Shown here in pieces: positions 7,344-15,786 of a stretch of DNA of 64,000 bases. Under the pieces are notes generated by a model that saw only the letters and a list, made by a program, of their open reading frames with translations, made no database searches and was not told the DNA's origin. The stretch is from the IMG/VR virus record IMGVR_UViG_3300024496_000028, positions 20,125 through 84,124 of that record; one strand, 5' to 3'. How positions within the stretch are numbered: position 1 is the first letter of the stretch; every line of letters starts with the position of its first letter. Source of the DNA: a virus. A program made the position numbers and the translations under genes.

Positions 7344-9645
7344 CTAATACTTTCTTATGCTGCTTCAACGCACGTTTTTCTAGCTTGGTAAGACCGTCAC
7401 CTAGATTTTTTACTTCGAATACCAGTTGGTCATTTTCTACTCTAACAAATACTCTTCCGCCATCTTTAAGTTCACCGAACAAAATCTTACGGCTCAGCGG
7501 GCTCTTGATTTCGTTATCGATAACTCTAGCTAACGGTCTGGCACCCATCTTGCTATTGTAACCACGGTCTGCTAACCAATCTCTAGCATCATCGTCGATA
7601 ATGATCTCAACATACTTGTCTTTGATCTGTGTGTTAAGATCTTTCATAAACTTGTCAACGATAATACGTACAGTATCTTTAGACAGTTTGTCAAACTTAA
7701 TAACACTGTCGAGTCTATTACGGAATTCAGGGGCAAAGAACTTCTTAACTGCTTTGTCGTCCTCACCGTCCTTGGATAGATCTCCGAAACCAATAGTGTT
7801 CTGTTCGTTGTCAGCAGCACCCAAGTTTGATGTCATGATCAAAATAGTATTTCGACCGTCGGCCATCTTACCATTGCTACCTGTAACAAAACCGTTATCC
7901 ATCAACTGTAACAGAATGTTAGTAACGTCTTGATGTGCCTTTTCGATTTCATCTAACAGCAACACACAGTTAGGTGTTTCCTGTAGTTTAGTAATAAGTA
8001 GACCTGTGTTATCTTCATAGCCTACATATCCTGGAGGAGCACCAATCAATTTTGCTACAGCATGTTTCTCTTGGTATTCGCTCATGTCAAATCTAACTAA
8101 TGGAATACCTAGTGATTCAGACAGCTTCTTGGCAGTTTCTGTTTTACCTGTACCTGTAGGACCAACGAACAAGAAACAGCCCACTGGCTTGTTAGGCAAC
8201 TTCATACCTGCCTGTGCTACAAATATCTTGTCTACTAGATTAGTGATAGCTTTTTCTTGACCAAACACAGTATTCTTCATGTTGCTTTCGAGATTTACAA
8301 GACTGTTGCTTTCTCTTTCAGAAACAGTTTCAAACGGCATCTTGGTCATTTTGCTGACTTCAAACATGATCTGTTCTAGATCAACGATGTTGATATCATC
8401 GCCTTCTGTTTCTGCATCGGGTCTAATTTTAAATCTAGCAGCAGCACAGTCGATGATGTCGATAGCTTTATCTGGCAGTTTCTTTTCTGGCATATATTTC
8501 ATAGATAGTTTAACAGCATTTTCGATAGCAGCATCTGTGATGCGTACTTTGTGATGCTGTTCATAATATCTACGAACGCCCTTCATGATCTTGACGGTCA
8601 ATTCCGGTGTAGGCTCGTCGACATTCACTCTTTGGAATCTACGCATCAATGCGCGATCCTTTTCAAAGTGCTTACGGAATTCTTCCCATGTCGTAGAAGC
8701 AATAACCTTCATAGTGCCTTTAGTCAACATGGGTTTAAGCATATTGGCTAGATCGTTAGCAGAACCATTCGCAGCACCGGCACCACTCATCATGTGCGCT
8801 TCGTCGATGAATAAAATCACCTTGCCTTTCTTTTCTAAAGCTGCCAACACCGCTTTCCAACGTTCTTCAAAATCGCCACGATATTTGCTGCCTGCTAGTA
8901 GTGCTGAAATGTCTAGTGTATAAACTAAGTGATCGTGTAGGAACTTAGGTACTTTCTTTTCAAAGATCTTGCGAGCAAGACCTTCTGCGATAGCAGTCTT
9001 ACCAACACCTGGTTCACCGATCAGTAGTACATTAGACTTGGTTCGTCTAGCCAAAATCAATTGTATATTTTCAATTTCTTCATCACGACCGATGACAGGA
9101 TCGATTTTCTTTTGTTTGGCCATCTGAGTAAGATTTACACAGTAGTTGTTAAGTATCTTGTCAAGCTGTGATGGATGAATATTGCGTGGCATGTTTTCTT
9201 CGTCAGTTTCTTCAAATTTGCCTTGGCAATATTGTATAAATTTTTCTTTGACAATCCCGCCTTTGGTTAGATAATAAAAAGCGAAACTTTTTCTTTCACT
9301 CAAGATCGCAATCAGTACATCTTCTACTTCGATCTTTTGTCTACCGCTAAACAGTGTTTGTGTGAAACTGCGATTTAACACACGTTCTACACTAGCAGTC
9401 CTTCGGGGTTTTTGACCTTTAAGGTCTGTGCGTATTTCATTAAGTTGATTTTTAAGAAATTGTTCTAGATTAGATTTTATAAAATCACTATTGGCTCCAT
9501 ATTCCTTTAGTGCTTTGATCATGTCATCATCGCACATTATGGCAAAGGTAAGATGTTCTAATGTCACATATTCGTGTGACAGTTGTTGAGCTAATCCGAT
9601 AGCACGTTCAAAAATCGCTTGTAACTTTTCACTGGGTTCTAACAT
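7300..9645 (-). CDS. clpA: ClpA-type AAA+ unfoldase
   Basis: 781 residues, close to bacterial ClpA (about 758). It has an N-terminal Clp_N repeat domain (SHEYVTLEHLTFAI), a first AAA+ module with Walker A GEPGVGKTA, then a second module with GPTGTGKTE, IGAPPGYVGYEDN and sensor/arginine region EFRNRLD. ClpA unfolds proteins and feeds them to the ClpP protease. The loop before EFRNRLD contains NTIGFGDL, where E. coli ClpA carries IGL: the tripeptide that docks on ClpP. The phage protein could thus use host ClpP; no clpP lies in the window. The gene is one base downstream of def and in the DnaJ-deformylase-ClpA run. Confidence 0.96.
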   Translation of the reverse strand: MLEPSEKLQAIFERAIGLAQQLSHEYVTLEHLTFAIMCDDDMIKALKEYGANSDFIKSNLEQFLKNQLNEIRTDLKGQKPRRTASVERVLNRSFTQTLFSGRQKIEVEDVLIAILSERKSFAFYYLTKGGIVKEKFIQYCQGKFEETDEENMPRNIHPSQLDKILNNYCVNLTQMAKQKKIDPVIGRDEEIENIQLILARRTKSNVLLIGEPGVGKTAIAEGLARKIFEKKVPKFLHDHLVYTLDISALLAGSKYRGDFEERWKAVLAALEKKGKVILFIDEAHMMSGAGAANGSANDLANMLKPMLTKGTMKVIASTTWEEFRKHFEKDRALMRRFQRVNVDEPTPELTVKIMKGVRRYYEQHHKVRITDAAIENAVKLSMKYMPEKKLPDKAIDIIDCAAARFKIRPDAETEGDDINIVDLEQIMFEVSKMTKMPFETVSERESNSLVNLESNMKNTVFGQEKAITNLVDKIFVAQAGMKLPNKPVGCFLFVGPTGTGKTETAKKLSESLGIPLVRFDMSEYQEKHAVAKLIGAPPGYVGYEDNTGLLITKLQETPNCVLLLDEIEKAHQDVTNILLQLMDNGFVTGSNGKMADGRNTILIMTSNLGAADNEQNTIGFGDLSKDGEDDKAVKKFFAPEFRNRLDSVIKFDKLSKDTVRIIVDKFMKDLNTQIKDKYVEIIIDDDARDWLADRGYNSKMGARPLARVIDNEIKSPLSRKILFGELKDGGRVFVRVENDQLVFEVKNLGDGLTKLEKRALKQHKKVLDGKLFDDEVQNNNS

Positions 9646-9646
9646 A

Positions 9647-10141
9647 TTACCTTCTCTTTTTTAGTTTCTTCATTGCTAAGTCTAACTTCAGTTTACTGAC
9701 TTTGTCAACAAAACATATACCATCTAGGTGATCGTATTCGTGTTGGAAACATTTAGCCAGATAACCGTCTACTTTAATTTCGTGTGTGTTACCTTTGCTG
9801 TCTTGGTATTCAGCTCTGACCCATTCAGGTCTTTTGACCATTAGATATAGTCCTGGATAACTTAGACAACCTTCTTGATCTAGTTTTTCTTCCTGGCTAG
9901 TTTCTAATATCTTTGGGTTGAATAACGCAAAGGGTTCTGGGAATCCTTCTATGTTTTTACTACCCATCACAAATACTCTTTTAGTAATACCAACCTGATT
10001 AGCAGCAAGCCCGATACCATTATTATTAAGCATGAATTCTATCATGGCCTGTTCTAGATATTCGGGATCTTCATCTATGCCGAACGCCCAGTTAGTACTA
10101 GGAGTAACTAGACTTTCGTGTACACCTAATTTAAATTCCAT
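9647..10141 (-). CDS. def: Peptide deformylase
   Basis: 164 residues, near the normal length (about 168). It removes the formyl group from the first Met of new proteins. All three active-site motifs are intact: GIGLAANQVG (residues 42-51), EGCLSYPG with the metal-binding Cys, and QHEYDHLDG with two metal His and the catalytic Glu. Phage deformylases are known in cyanophages, where they may favour processing of particular proteins. The start overlaps the end of the dnaJ-like gene by 11 bases and the gene is followed one base later by clpA, so the three are one transcript. Confidence 0.97.
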   Translation of the reverse strand: MEFKLGVHESLVTPSTNWAFGIDEDPEYLEQAMIEFMLNNNGIGLAANQVGITKRVFVMGSKNIEGFPEPFALFNPKILETSQEEKLDQEGCLSYPGLYLMVKRPEWVRAEYQDSKGNTHEIKVDGYLAKCFQHEYDHLDGICFVDKVSKLKLDLAMKKLKKRR

Positions 10142-10964
10142 TTTTTAATTTCTCTACTAGTAGTTTTTGATCTTCTCTAAGTGTCCTAGGTATAATCACT
10201 TTTATTCTAACTAGTAAGTTACCTCTATGCCCTGACCTAGGATGAGGCAAACCTTCGCCTCTACAACTTAATACTGTGTCGGGTTGTGTTCCTGCTGGAA
10301 CAGATATAGTGAATGACTTATTATCTAATGTAGTAACTGTGAGGCTAGATCCTAATAGTGCTTCCCATACATCTACACTATGATCGCAGACTAGATCGAG
10401 TCCTTCCCTTCGCCATACAGGGTGTGGTATTATCCTTACAGATACTATAAGATCACCCGGTGGAAATCGAGGTATGCTATGATCACCCATACCTGGATAT
10501 CTGATCTGTGAACCATCATCGACACCGGCTGGTATATTGATAGATACTAATTTAGTATCACCATTTCTAAAACTAACCTGTGCGTCTATATTTTTGCCTG
10601 TTAGTACATCTGCTAGTGTGATGTCTACGACGGCTGTTATGTTGGTGTTTCGTTGTGGCTGAGGGCTATTACCAAAATGGAAACTGAAAGGTCCGCTGCC
10701 AAAGAATGATCCAAATATGTCATCTGGATTCATATTATTAAAAGGATTTCCGCCACCGCCCATGCTGTTGAACGGATTGGGATTATCATACTGCCTGCGT
10801 TTTTCGTCGTCACTGAGTGTATCGTAAGCTTCTTGTATCGCCTGAAACTTTTTAGGATCACCACCTCTATCTGGGTGGTGTTTCATGGCTAGCTTACGAT
10901 ACGCAGTTTTAATCTCATCTTGTGACGCGGTTTGCGCAACACCTAATGTACTATAGTAGTTCAT
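10131..10964 (-). CDS. dnaJ: DnaJ/CbpA-type co-chaperone without zinc domain
   Basis: 277 residues. J domain at 1-65 with the essential HPD tripeptide (AMKHHPDRGG), then a Gly/Phe/Asn-rich linker, then the C-terminal substrate-binding domains (VDITLADVLTGKNI, FPPGDLIVSVRI, HRGNLLVRIKVI). No CxxCxGxG zinc repeats, so it is the CbpA (type II) form. It would stimulate a Hsp70 ATPase; no dnaK is seen here, so host DnaK is the likely partner. A GroES-like protein at 16.6 kb makes this a phage rich in chaperone helpers. An upstream SD, AAGGAG, lies unusually far (about 17 bases) from the ATG. Confidence 0.93.
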   Translation of the reverse strand: MNYYSTLGVAQTASQDEIKTAYRKLAMKHHPDRGGDPKKFQAIQEAYDTLSDDEKRRQYDNPNPFNSMGGGGNPFNNMNPDDIFGSFFGSGPFSFHFGNSPQPQRNTNITAVVDITLADVLTGKNIDAQVSFRNGDTKLVSINIPAGVDDGSQIRYPGMGDHSIPRFPPGDLIVSVRIIPHPVWRREGLDLVCDHSVDVWEALLGSSLTVTTLDNKSFTISVPAGTQPDTVLSCRGEGLPHPRSGHRGNLLVRIKVIIPRTLREDQKLLVEKLKNGI

Positions 10965-11008
10965 ACTATATTTTAGCTGATCTCCTTATTAAGATCAAGC
11001 AATCTTGA

Positions 11009-11506
11009 TTAATTTTTGCTCAATGAACTCCTACCAGGCATACCTGTTGTTGGTGCTGGTGCTGCTGTAGCAGGAGCCGAAGTATCAGCTGGTGCTGCTC
11101 CAAAACTGCTAGGTGAACCAAATGAAGGTGCTGCCGGAGCAGGTGAGTTGAAACCGCTAGATGATGGAGTGCTCGGTGGTGGTGTATAGGTTGTACCCAT
11201 TGTAGGTGCTCCGCCATTATTTGCTCCTGCTAGCTTTTCCTGTGTACGACCAAACGCAGCGATACCTAGCACAGCACCCATAGCCACATGGAATAATCCT
11301 GCGCCTTGGAGTGTAAGTGGTTGCCACTGTGTTGATACATTACCATGTCCTAGAGTCTGTACTAAACTCCAAAGGATAGGAGCGACCATGAAGTCGAAAG
11401 TACATACTGACATGTACATCCAGCCCATCATAGGACGCCATTTACTATTCATCCAATCTTCTTTTTTCTTTTCGCTTGCGCTCAATTTTGAATACTCTTC
11501 GCTCAT
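11009..11506 (-). CDS. Probable holin (3TM GTA_holin-like family)
   Basis: 165 residues. The N-terminal 90 residues match a phage holin family: NSKWRPMMGWMYMSVCTFDF, a first membrane segment at about 28-50, then QWQPLTLQGAGLFHVAMG with a second segment to about 85. Holins make the inner-membrane hole that starts lysis. It directly follows the two spanin genes, supporting the call. Odd feature: the last 75 residues are a low-complexity Pro/Ser/Ala/Gly tail, longer than I expect for this family. A short hairpin with arms ATCAAG/CTTGAT follows the stop (10988-11003). Confidence 0.82.
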   Translation of the reverse strand: MSEEYSKLSASEKKKEDWMNSKWRPMMGWMYMSVCTFDFMVAPILWSLVQTLGHGNVSTQWQPLTLQGAGLFHVAMGAVLGIAAFGRTQEKLAGANNGGAPTMGTTYTPPPSTPSSSGFNSPAPAAPSFGSPSSFGAAPADTSAPATAAPAPTTGMPGRSSLSKN

Positions 11507-11525
11507 TTTTCGCTCCTCTAAAAAT

Positions 11526-11804
11526 TTACTTTGTAGCGTCCTCGTGTATCTTTTTCTGTTGATTGTACCAGTCTATCCAAAGATTGTACTTGTTTCTAAG
11601 TTCATAATAATGACCATAATTTTCGTTGACATTTTTTAAGATATCACTTAGTTCTGGTTTTTTACCTTTGGGTAGATCTTTTAAAGGTTCAGCTGGCACC
11701 ATCAATTCCGGTGGTACATCTGGAAATTTATAAGTTACTGGTGCTGTAGTCATACAGCCTGTTAGCAGTAGGCCGATCGCAGGAAGTATTAGAATCTGTT
11801 TCAT
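11526..11804 (-). CDS. Outer-membrane spanin lipoprotein (Rz1-like)
   Basis: 92 residues with a lipoprotein signal: Lys at 3, hydrophobic stretch and lipobox LLTGC with Cys17 as the lipidated residue. The mature part begins with a Pro-rich region (VTYKFPDVPPELMVPAEP) and ends in a charged helix, the layout of o-spanins, which join the inner-membrane spanin to disrupt the outer membrane in the last step of lysis. It overlaps the i-spanin gene by 4 bases and precedes the holin gene by 19. This implies a Gram-negative host. Confidence 0.85.
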   Translation of the reverse strand: MKQILILPAIGLLLTGCMTTAPVTYKFPDVPPELMVPAEPLKDLPKGKKPELSDILKNVNENYGHYYELRNKYNLWIDWYNQQKKIHEDATK

Positions 11805-12253
11805 TTCTTTTCCTCCGCTGGTCCTTTTACTGCTCGTCTGTAAATTTGTTCAGCTTCGTCTGAAATTTTACATTCGGCATTGATAACCTTTTCTTTCTCT
11901 ACTATTCTTTCTTGTATTTCGGTAACAGTTTGTGTTATTACCTTTTGTTTTTTCAATCTTTCTACTTCTAGAGCAGCATTAGCATCAGCCGATTGCTGTT
12001 CTGCTATGGCTAACTTGGCTTGTAATTCCTCGACTCTAGCTCTCCATGCCATTTCAGTAGCATAGCCGCCTTCAAAAAATACGCCAGCTACAAACATCAC
12101 AGCACCTACTATCCTTATCATTAAACCATAGTGTTCGATAAAGATTATATGTCTAGCAACAGAACCTAAAATGATTCCTGCTAGTCCTAGAATTGTTATA
12201 GCATGTACAAAAAATTGTAACAAGCTATCGGGAATAAAGGCAAGCCACCACAT
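11801..12253 (-). CDS. Inner-membrane spanin (Rz-like)
   Basis: 150 residues. Two hydrophobic segments (about 10-31 and 43-62) are followed by a long coiled coil (about 70-130: EELQAKLAIAEQQSADANAA and after) and a charged tail. Rz-type i-spanins usually have one N-terminal anchor, so a second segment is unusual and could mean that the protein doubles as a pinholin-like membrane protein. Paired with the lipoprotein gene immediately downstream (4-base overlap), its role in outer-membrane disruption is well supported by context. Confidence 0.78.
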   Translation of the reverse strand: MWWLAFIPDSLLQFFVHAITILGLAGIILGSVARHIIFIEHYGLMIRIVGAVMFVAGVFFEGGYATEMAWRARVEELQAKLAIAEQQSADANAALEVERLKKQKVITQTVTEIQERIVEKEKVINAECKISDEAEQIYRRAVKGPAEEKK

Positions 12254-12990
12254 TAGAATACGATCCTTATAGACATGGCCTTGTTACCATTTTCTAAAAC
12301 AAATGATTCACCATATTTGTTGATGTTAAAATCGCCAAGAAGTTTAGTTAACCACATGGCTTCTGCGGTGCTCTTGGTATCCATCTTTAATGTTTCATTT
12401 AGATCTCTGGAGATAGAATCCTTATCTCCGAAACCTACAATATCAAAATTCATCTTGATACCAAAGGGTTTTGTGATAGTTACTCTATTGCCTTCTACTA
12501 CTATTTCGTCTTTGTAGGTTTTGTTAAAAAACTTCTGTATGCTTTCCACACGGATGTTTTCCATCATCATGTCGTAGTCGTTGGCACTAGTAGGAACGAC
12601 TTTGTTTACATTATCTTCATTGAGATCGTGTGCTTTGAACTGTTTATAATATTTGAATCGCCAGTTATCAACACCGGTCAATCTTCTCATACCGTCGGCA
12701 AGTTCTGTTATCTGTTTTGCTAAGTTAGGTGTTCTCTTTAATTCAACAAATACATGATATTGCCCGTAACGATCTTCGCCGGCACTGACATCTGAATCTA
12801 AAACAAAATCAAAACCTTTTTCGATGAATTCCATCATGTCTTTAGCTGGTGCTCGATCCCTCACTCGGAAACTTAATACACAGACATCACGGTCATCGCC
12901 CATTTTGCTTTGGAAAGCATCTATCTCGAAAAGAGAAACGACCATGTCTTCTAGGTCGTTGGGTCTAAGACCTTCTCGTAGTTGTCTCAT
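12253..12990 (-). CDS. Conserved T4-like phage protein, unknown (possible virion protein)
   Basis: 245 residues, starting MRQLREGLRPNDLEDMV, close to the tag pattern of the 1-6 kb genes. Domains cannot be named; there are strands such as DVCVLSFRVRDRAP and YHVFVELKRTP and a C-terminal half beginning near VVPTSANDYDMM. It overlaps the upstream gene by 4 bases and the i-spanin gene by one. Homologues are frequent in marine T4-like phages near lysis or head genes (from memory). Probably virion-related, but not shown. Confidence 0.7.
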   Translation of the reverse strand: MRQLREGLRPNDLEDMVVSLFEIDAFQSKMGDDRDVCVLSFRVRDRAPAKDMMEFIEKGFDFVLDSDVSAGEDRYGQYHVFVELKRTPNLAKQITELADGMRRLTGVDNWRFKYYKQFKAHDLNEDNVNKVVPTSANDYDMMMENIRVESIQKFFNKTYKDEIVVEGNRVTITKPFGIKMNFDIVGFGDKDSISRDLNETLKMDTKSTAEAMWLTKLLGDFNINKYGESFVLENGNKAMSIRIVF

Positions 12991-13499
12991 GGTGTAGCTC
13001 CAATGTCTTCGACTGGTTGGTTAGTATTGACCGGAGCAACTGGAATATTAGACATAGGGTCATTTACTTTGTTTTTCTTGAGAGTGCTGTAGCCTTTGTC
13101 AATATCAAACATTAATTTTTTAGGCATACGGATTTCAACTAACCAAACTTTTTTAGTATCAATCTTGCCTTTCCTTGTACCCGGTCTGATGTCATCGGGT
13201 GATTTAATCTTTCTTACTGTTGATACTTCGTCTTCTTGGAAGAATACTCTACAACCGTACTCTAACAATCTTTGTCCACCTTTAGGATTGGGCATTTCTT
13301 TTTCTGGCCACATAAATGTACAGGAGACGAAATATCTGGATTCTACAGGTCCCTCGACGAGCTCGCCGTCTAACCAGTTTTCATACACATATACATCTAG
13401 TTCATCTAGCACCCTCTCAAAATCCTTGAGAATGTTTAATGAATTGTTAGAATCATATATGTTTTGTATGTTTTTTAGGATATCTTTAGTATCGCGCAT
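12987..13499 (-). CDS. Conserved T4-like phage protein, unknown
   Basis: 170 residues. The centre reads YVYENWLDGELVEGPV and FMWPEKEMPNPKGGQRLL, then a strand-rich region and a Pro/Val-rich tail. No known motif. It is the first gene of the leftward operon that ends with the lysis and chaperone genes, with an AATAAATA late-type motif 21 bases before its ATG. Its 4-base overlap with the next gene suggests the two products act together. The same pair is found together in related phages (from memory). Confidence 0.7.
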   Translation of the reverse strand: MRDTKDILKNIQNIYDSNNSLNILKDFERVLDELDVYVYENWLDGELVEGPVESRYFVSCTFMWPEKEMPNPKGGQRLLEYGCRVFFQEDEVSTVRKIKSPDDIRPGTRKGKIDTKKVWLVEIRMPKKLMFDIDKGYSTLKKNKVNDPMSNIPVAPVNTNQPVEDIGATP

Positions 13500-13520
13500 A
13501 GTGTTTTAAGTCCTCACAGT

Positions 13521-13528
13521 TATTTATT
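13521..13528 (-). promoter_or_regulatory. Late-type promoter motif AATAAATA
   Basis: Twenty-one bases upstream of the ATG at 13499, in the divergent gap between the lysis operon and phoH. The rest of the gap up to 13646 holds a small hairpin, ACGGAC/GTCCGT at 13594-13618, and no recognisable strong promoter for phoH. Confidence 0.5.
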
Positions 13529-13646
13529 TCAAAAATCAATGTGTTTATACTTTATTTTGAGCGCACGAACTTAAATAATTTTGTGTTCGGACACGGACAC
13601 TACGGTCTAAAGGTCCGTGCCTAACACTATAACAGGAGGCTATCCT

Positions 13647-14384
13647 TTGAGAAAAAACAGAAAAGCTAGAAATCAAGCGTTACACCAGCAAGATAATGTA
13701 GTCCAACTAAATAAATTCCTTCCAAAAAAGAAAAATCGCGTTCTAATATATCCCAAGAATCTCAATCAAGAGACTTATCTACTCAAACTCCAAAATCCAC
13801 AAAACCACATAGTATTTGCTATCGGACCTGCGGGTACGGGTAAAACCATGTTGGCCTGTCAAATGGCAGTCAAACTGTTCCAGGAAGGAGAAGTAGACAA
13901 GATCGTGGTAACTCGTCCAGCTGTTAGTGTGGACGAGCAGCATGGATTCTTGCCAGGTACCCTACAGCAAAAGATGGAGCCCTGGACTAGACCTATTTTT
14001 GATGTTTTTGAAGAATACTATTATGCCAAAGAAATAGAAAACTTTGTCAAAGAGGGGGTGATTGAAATCAGTCCTTTGGCATATATGAGAGGAAGGACCT
14101 TCAAGAAATCATTCATTATCGCTGATGAAATGCAAAATGCTACGCCCAGCCAAATGAAAATGCTACTTACACGTCTTGGAGATGGTTCCAAGATGGTAGT
14201 AACAGGAGATCTACAACAAGCTGACAGACCTACATCAAATGGTCTGTTAGAATTTTTAAAATTATATGATGATTTTAAAAATCAAAAGTATGTAGATACG
14301 GCTCACTTCACAGTAGAAGATGTTGAAAGACATATCGCTGTGAAAGAAGTGCTAGCAATTTACGGAGACTCAGAGGGAAGATAA
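13647..14384 (+). CDS. phoH: PhoH-like P-loop ATPase
   Basis: 245 residues from a TTG start; a GTG at 13617 would add 10. I prefer TTG because a perfect AGGAGG (13634-13639) lies seven bases before it, while the GTG has no good site. PhoH proteins are ATPases or helicases of unclear role, very common in marine phages. Walker A is GPAGTGKT (about residues 60-67), Walker B FIIADEMQN, plus VTRPAVSVDEQHGFLPG and GDLQQADRP typical of the family. It is the only plus-strand gene between 1 and 31 kb and converges with the clamp loader gene, with 18 bases between stops. Confidence 0.95.
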   Translation: MRKNRKARNQALHQQDNVVQLNKFLPKKKNRVLIYPKNLNQETYLLKLQNPQNHIVFAIGPAGTGKTMLACQMAVKLFQEGEVDKIVVTRPAVSVDEQHGFLPGTLQQKMEPWTRPIFDVFEEYYYAKEIENFVKEGVIEISPLAYMRGRTFKKSFIIADEMQNATPSQMKMLLTRLGDGSKMVVTGDLQQADRPTSNGLLEFLKLYDDFKNQKYVDTAHFTVEDVERHIAVKEVLAIYGDSEGR

Positions 14385-14402
14385 ACTATAATTACCTAGC
14401 AG

Positions 14403-15326
14403 TTAAGCACTGGTCAGCCTAGCCAGTTTGACCAGTGTCGCTGACAGATTGATTTCGGGATCTACGATCAGACCGTGATCCACTAATCCTTGCTTAATGA
14501 TAAGGATGGCGCTATCTTGTTTGGTTTCGTCACCGAAAACTTCTGTGTTGTTATACAACCAAGTAAACACTTCTTCCATTTCTTCGGCACGTAGTTTGCC
14601 GCAGAGCATTTTTCTCGCATCATTTATCTTGCCTGCTTTGAATAATTCAATCATGTCAAAGCGCCAATCATTTTCTCCCGAGTCTCCCTTTTCTGGTTTA
14701 ATCAAAACTCCTTCTGTAGAGTTTTGCTGTAACATATTGATACATTTTCTAAGATCGGGATAGGTTACAGACACATAAGATGCTAGATCTTCAATATCAA
14801 ATTTGATATTTTCCATGGTCAATATGTTTTCTACGCGAGTGATAAAATCCATCTGATCTAGTTTATGAAAGTGGAAAGTCTGACAGCGACTGTGGATAGC
14901 ATCCATGATCATGTGCGGTTTATTACAGGTTAGTATAAATCTCGCAGTATTATGGAATTCTTCCATGACTCCACGCAACGATGCCTGCGCCTGCGGTGTT
15001 AGAAAGTCCGCCTCATCTAATAGAACGACTTTAAATGGACCAAAAGGCATCATGCTAACAAAGTTAGTAATAGTGTCACGTACTTCGTCAATACCACGCT
15101 GACGACTAGCATTTAGTTCTAGCACGTCATACTCTTCGATACCGATTTCGTGTATCAACATCTTGGCCATAGTAGTTTTACCTATGCCGGGACTTCCGCT
15201 TAGTAGCAGATGCGGAATAGACTTGCTCTTGACCCAAGATTCTACCTGCTTCTTTTGATGTTCGTCTCGCCACACATAACCGTCTAGTGTTTTAGGACGA
15301 TATTTTTCTACCCACAGTTCTTTCAT
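14403..15326 (-). CDS. Sliding-clamp loader large subunit (T4 gp44-like)
   Basis: 307 residues, near T4 gp44 (319). An AAA+ ATPase that opens the sliding clamp and loads it on primed DNA. MKELWVEKYRPKTL is the typical RFC/gp44 opening; Walker A GSPGIGKTT at 44-52; Walker B VVLLDEADFL; SRC arginine finger HSRCQTF. The C-terminal collar domain follows (DWRFDMIELFKAGKINDARK). The small subunit gp62, clamp gp45 and polymerase gp43 are not in the window. The start overlaps the stop of the small upstream gene by 4 bases. Confidence 0.95.
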   Translation of the reverse strand: MKELWVEKYRPKTLDGYVWRDEHQKKQVESWVKSKSIPHLLLSGSPGIGKTTMAKMLIHEIGIEEYDVLELNASRQRGIDEVRDTITNFVSMMPFGPFKVVLLDEADFLTPQAQASLRGVMEEFHNTARFILTCNKPHMIMDAIHSRCQTFHFHKLDQMDFITRVENILTMENIKFDIEDLASYVSVTYPDLRKCINMLQQNSTEGVLIKPEKGDSGENDWRFDMIELFKAGKINDARKMLCGKLRAEEMEEVFTWLYNNTEVFGDETKQDSAILIIKQGLVDHGLIVDPEINLSATLVKLARLTSA

Positions 15327-15523
15327 TCTTGAACTCCGAAATGTTTTCTAATAGTTTTGTCTATTCTACGCTGATATTGTTCGTCAGTAAACGTCATAGG
15401 AAATAAGGATGCGCATTCTTCTATGATTAACTCGGCGAATTTTTCTTTACTAAAGATTAATTCGCCTTTATATTCGACGAGACTTTGTACCGCAAGTTTT
15501 TCTAATAATGGTATTGTGCTCAT
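15323..15523 (-). CDS. Short conserved phage protein, unknown
   Basis: 66 residues, helical: KFAELIIEECASLFP, then DEQYQRRIDKTIRKHFGVQE. The ending (I/L)(R/K)xHFGVxE recurs in the mini-frame at 56435-56497 and in many small T4-like phage proteins (from memory). It is too short to be clamp-loader subunit gp62. Four-base overlaps with both neighbours tie it to the replication-related transcript. Confidence 0.65.
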   Translation of the reverse strand: MSTIPLLEKLAVQSLVEYKGELIFSKEKFAELIIEECASLFPMTFTDEQYQRRIDKTIRKHFGVQE

Positions 15524-15786
15524 ACTGTTTCTTCAAATGGTTTGATTTCTATTACATTAGCTACACGAAAACTGCGCCATTCTTTTTTATCAGTACAGAA
15601 AGCTACTACTACATTTTCGTTGATTTCTCTTACTTTCTTTTGTGTTTCTGGTTGTTCTGCCTTAGGCGGCGGAACAAGATCTGCCTTTAGCGTACAAGGC
15701 ATAGAACGTAACTCTCCGCTAACTTTAGTGAACGTAACAGTATATACGCCTTCAGCAAGCAGTGTCAAAATTTCTGATCTCGTCAT
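15520..15786 (-). CDS. DUF2693-like phage protein
   Basis: 88 residues. The pattern VTFTKVSGELRSMPCTL near the start and EWRSFRVANVIEI at the end matches a small SH3-like phage family (DUF2693, from memory) of unknown role, common beside replication genes of T4-like phages. The middle is charged and variable. It overlaps the glycosylase-like gene by 35 bases and the next gene by 4. Confidence 0.7.
   Translation of the reverse strand: MTRSEILTLLAEGVYTVTFTKVSGELRSMPCTLKADLVPPPKAEQPETQKKVREINENVVVAFCTDKKEWRSFRVANVIEIKPFEETV

Noticed and set aside
13617-13646. GTG start for phoH
   Set aside because: No SD in front of it, while AGGAGG sits seven bases before the in-frame TTG.
15323-15523. Clamp-loader small subunit gp62
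   Set aside because: Position next to the gp44-like gene is suggestive, but 66 residues is far too short and the sequence matches another small phage family.
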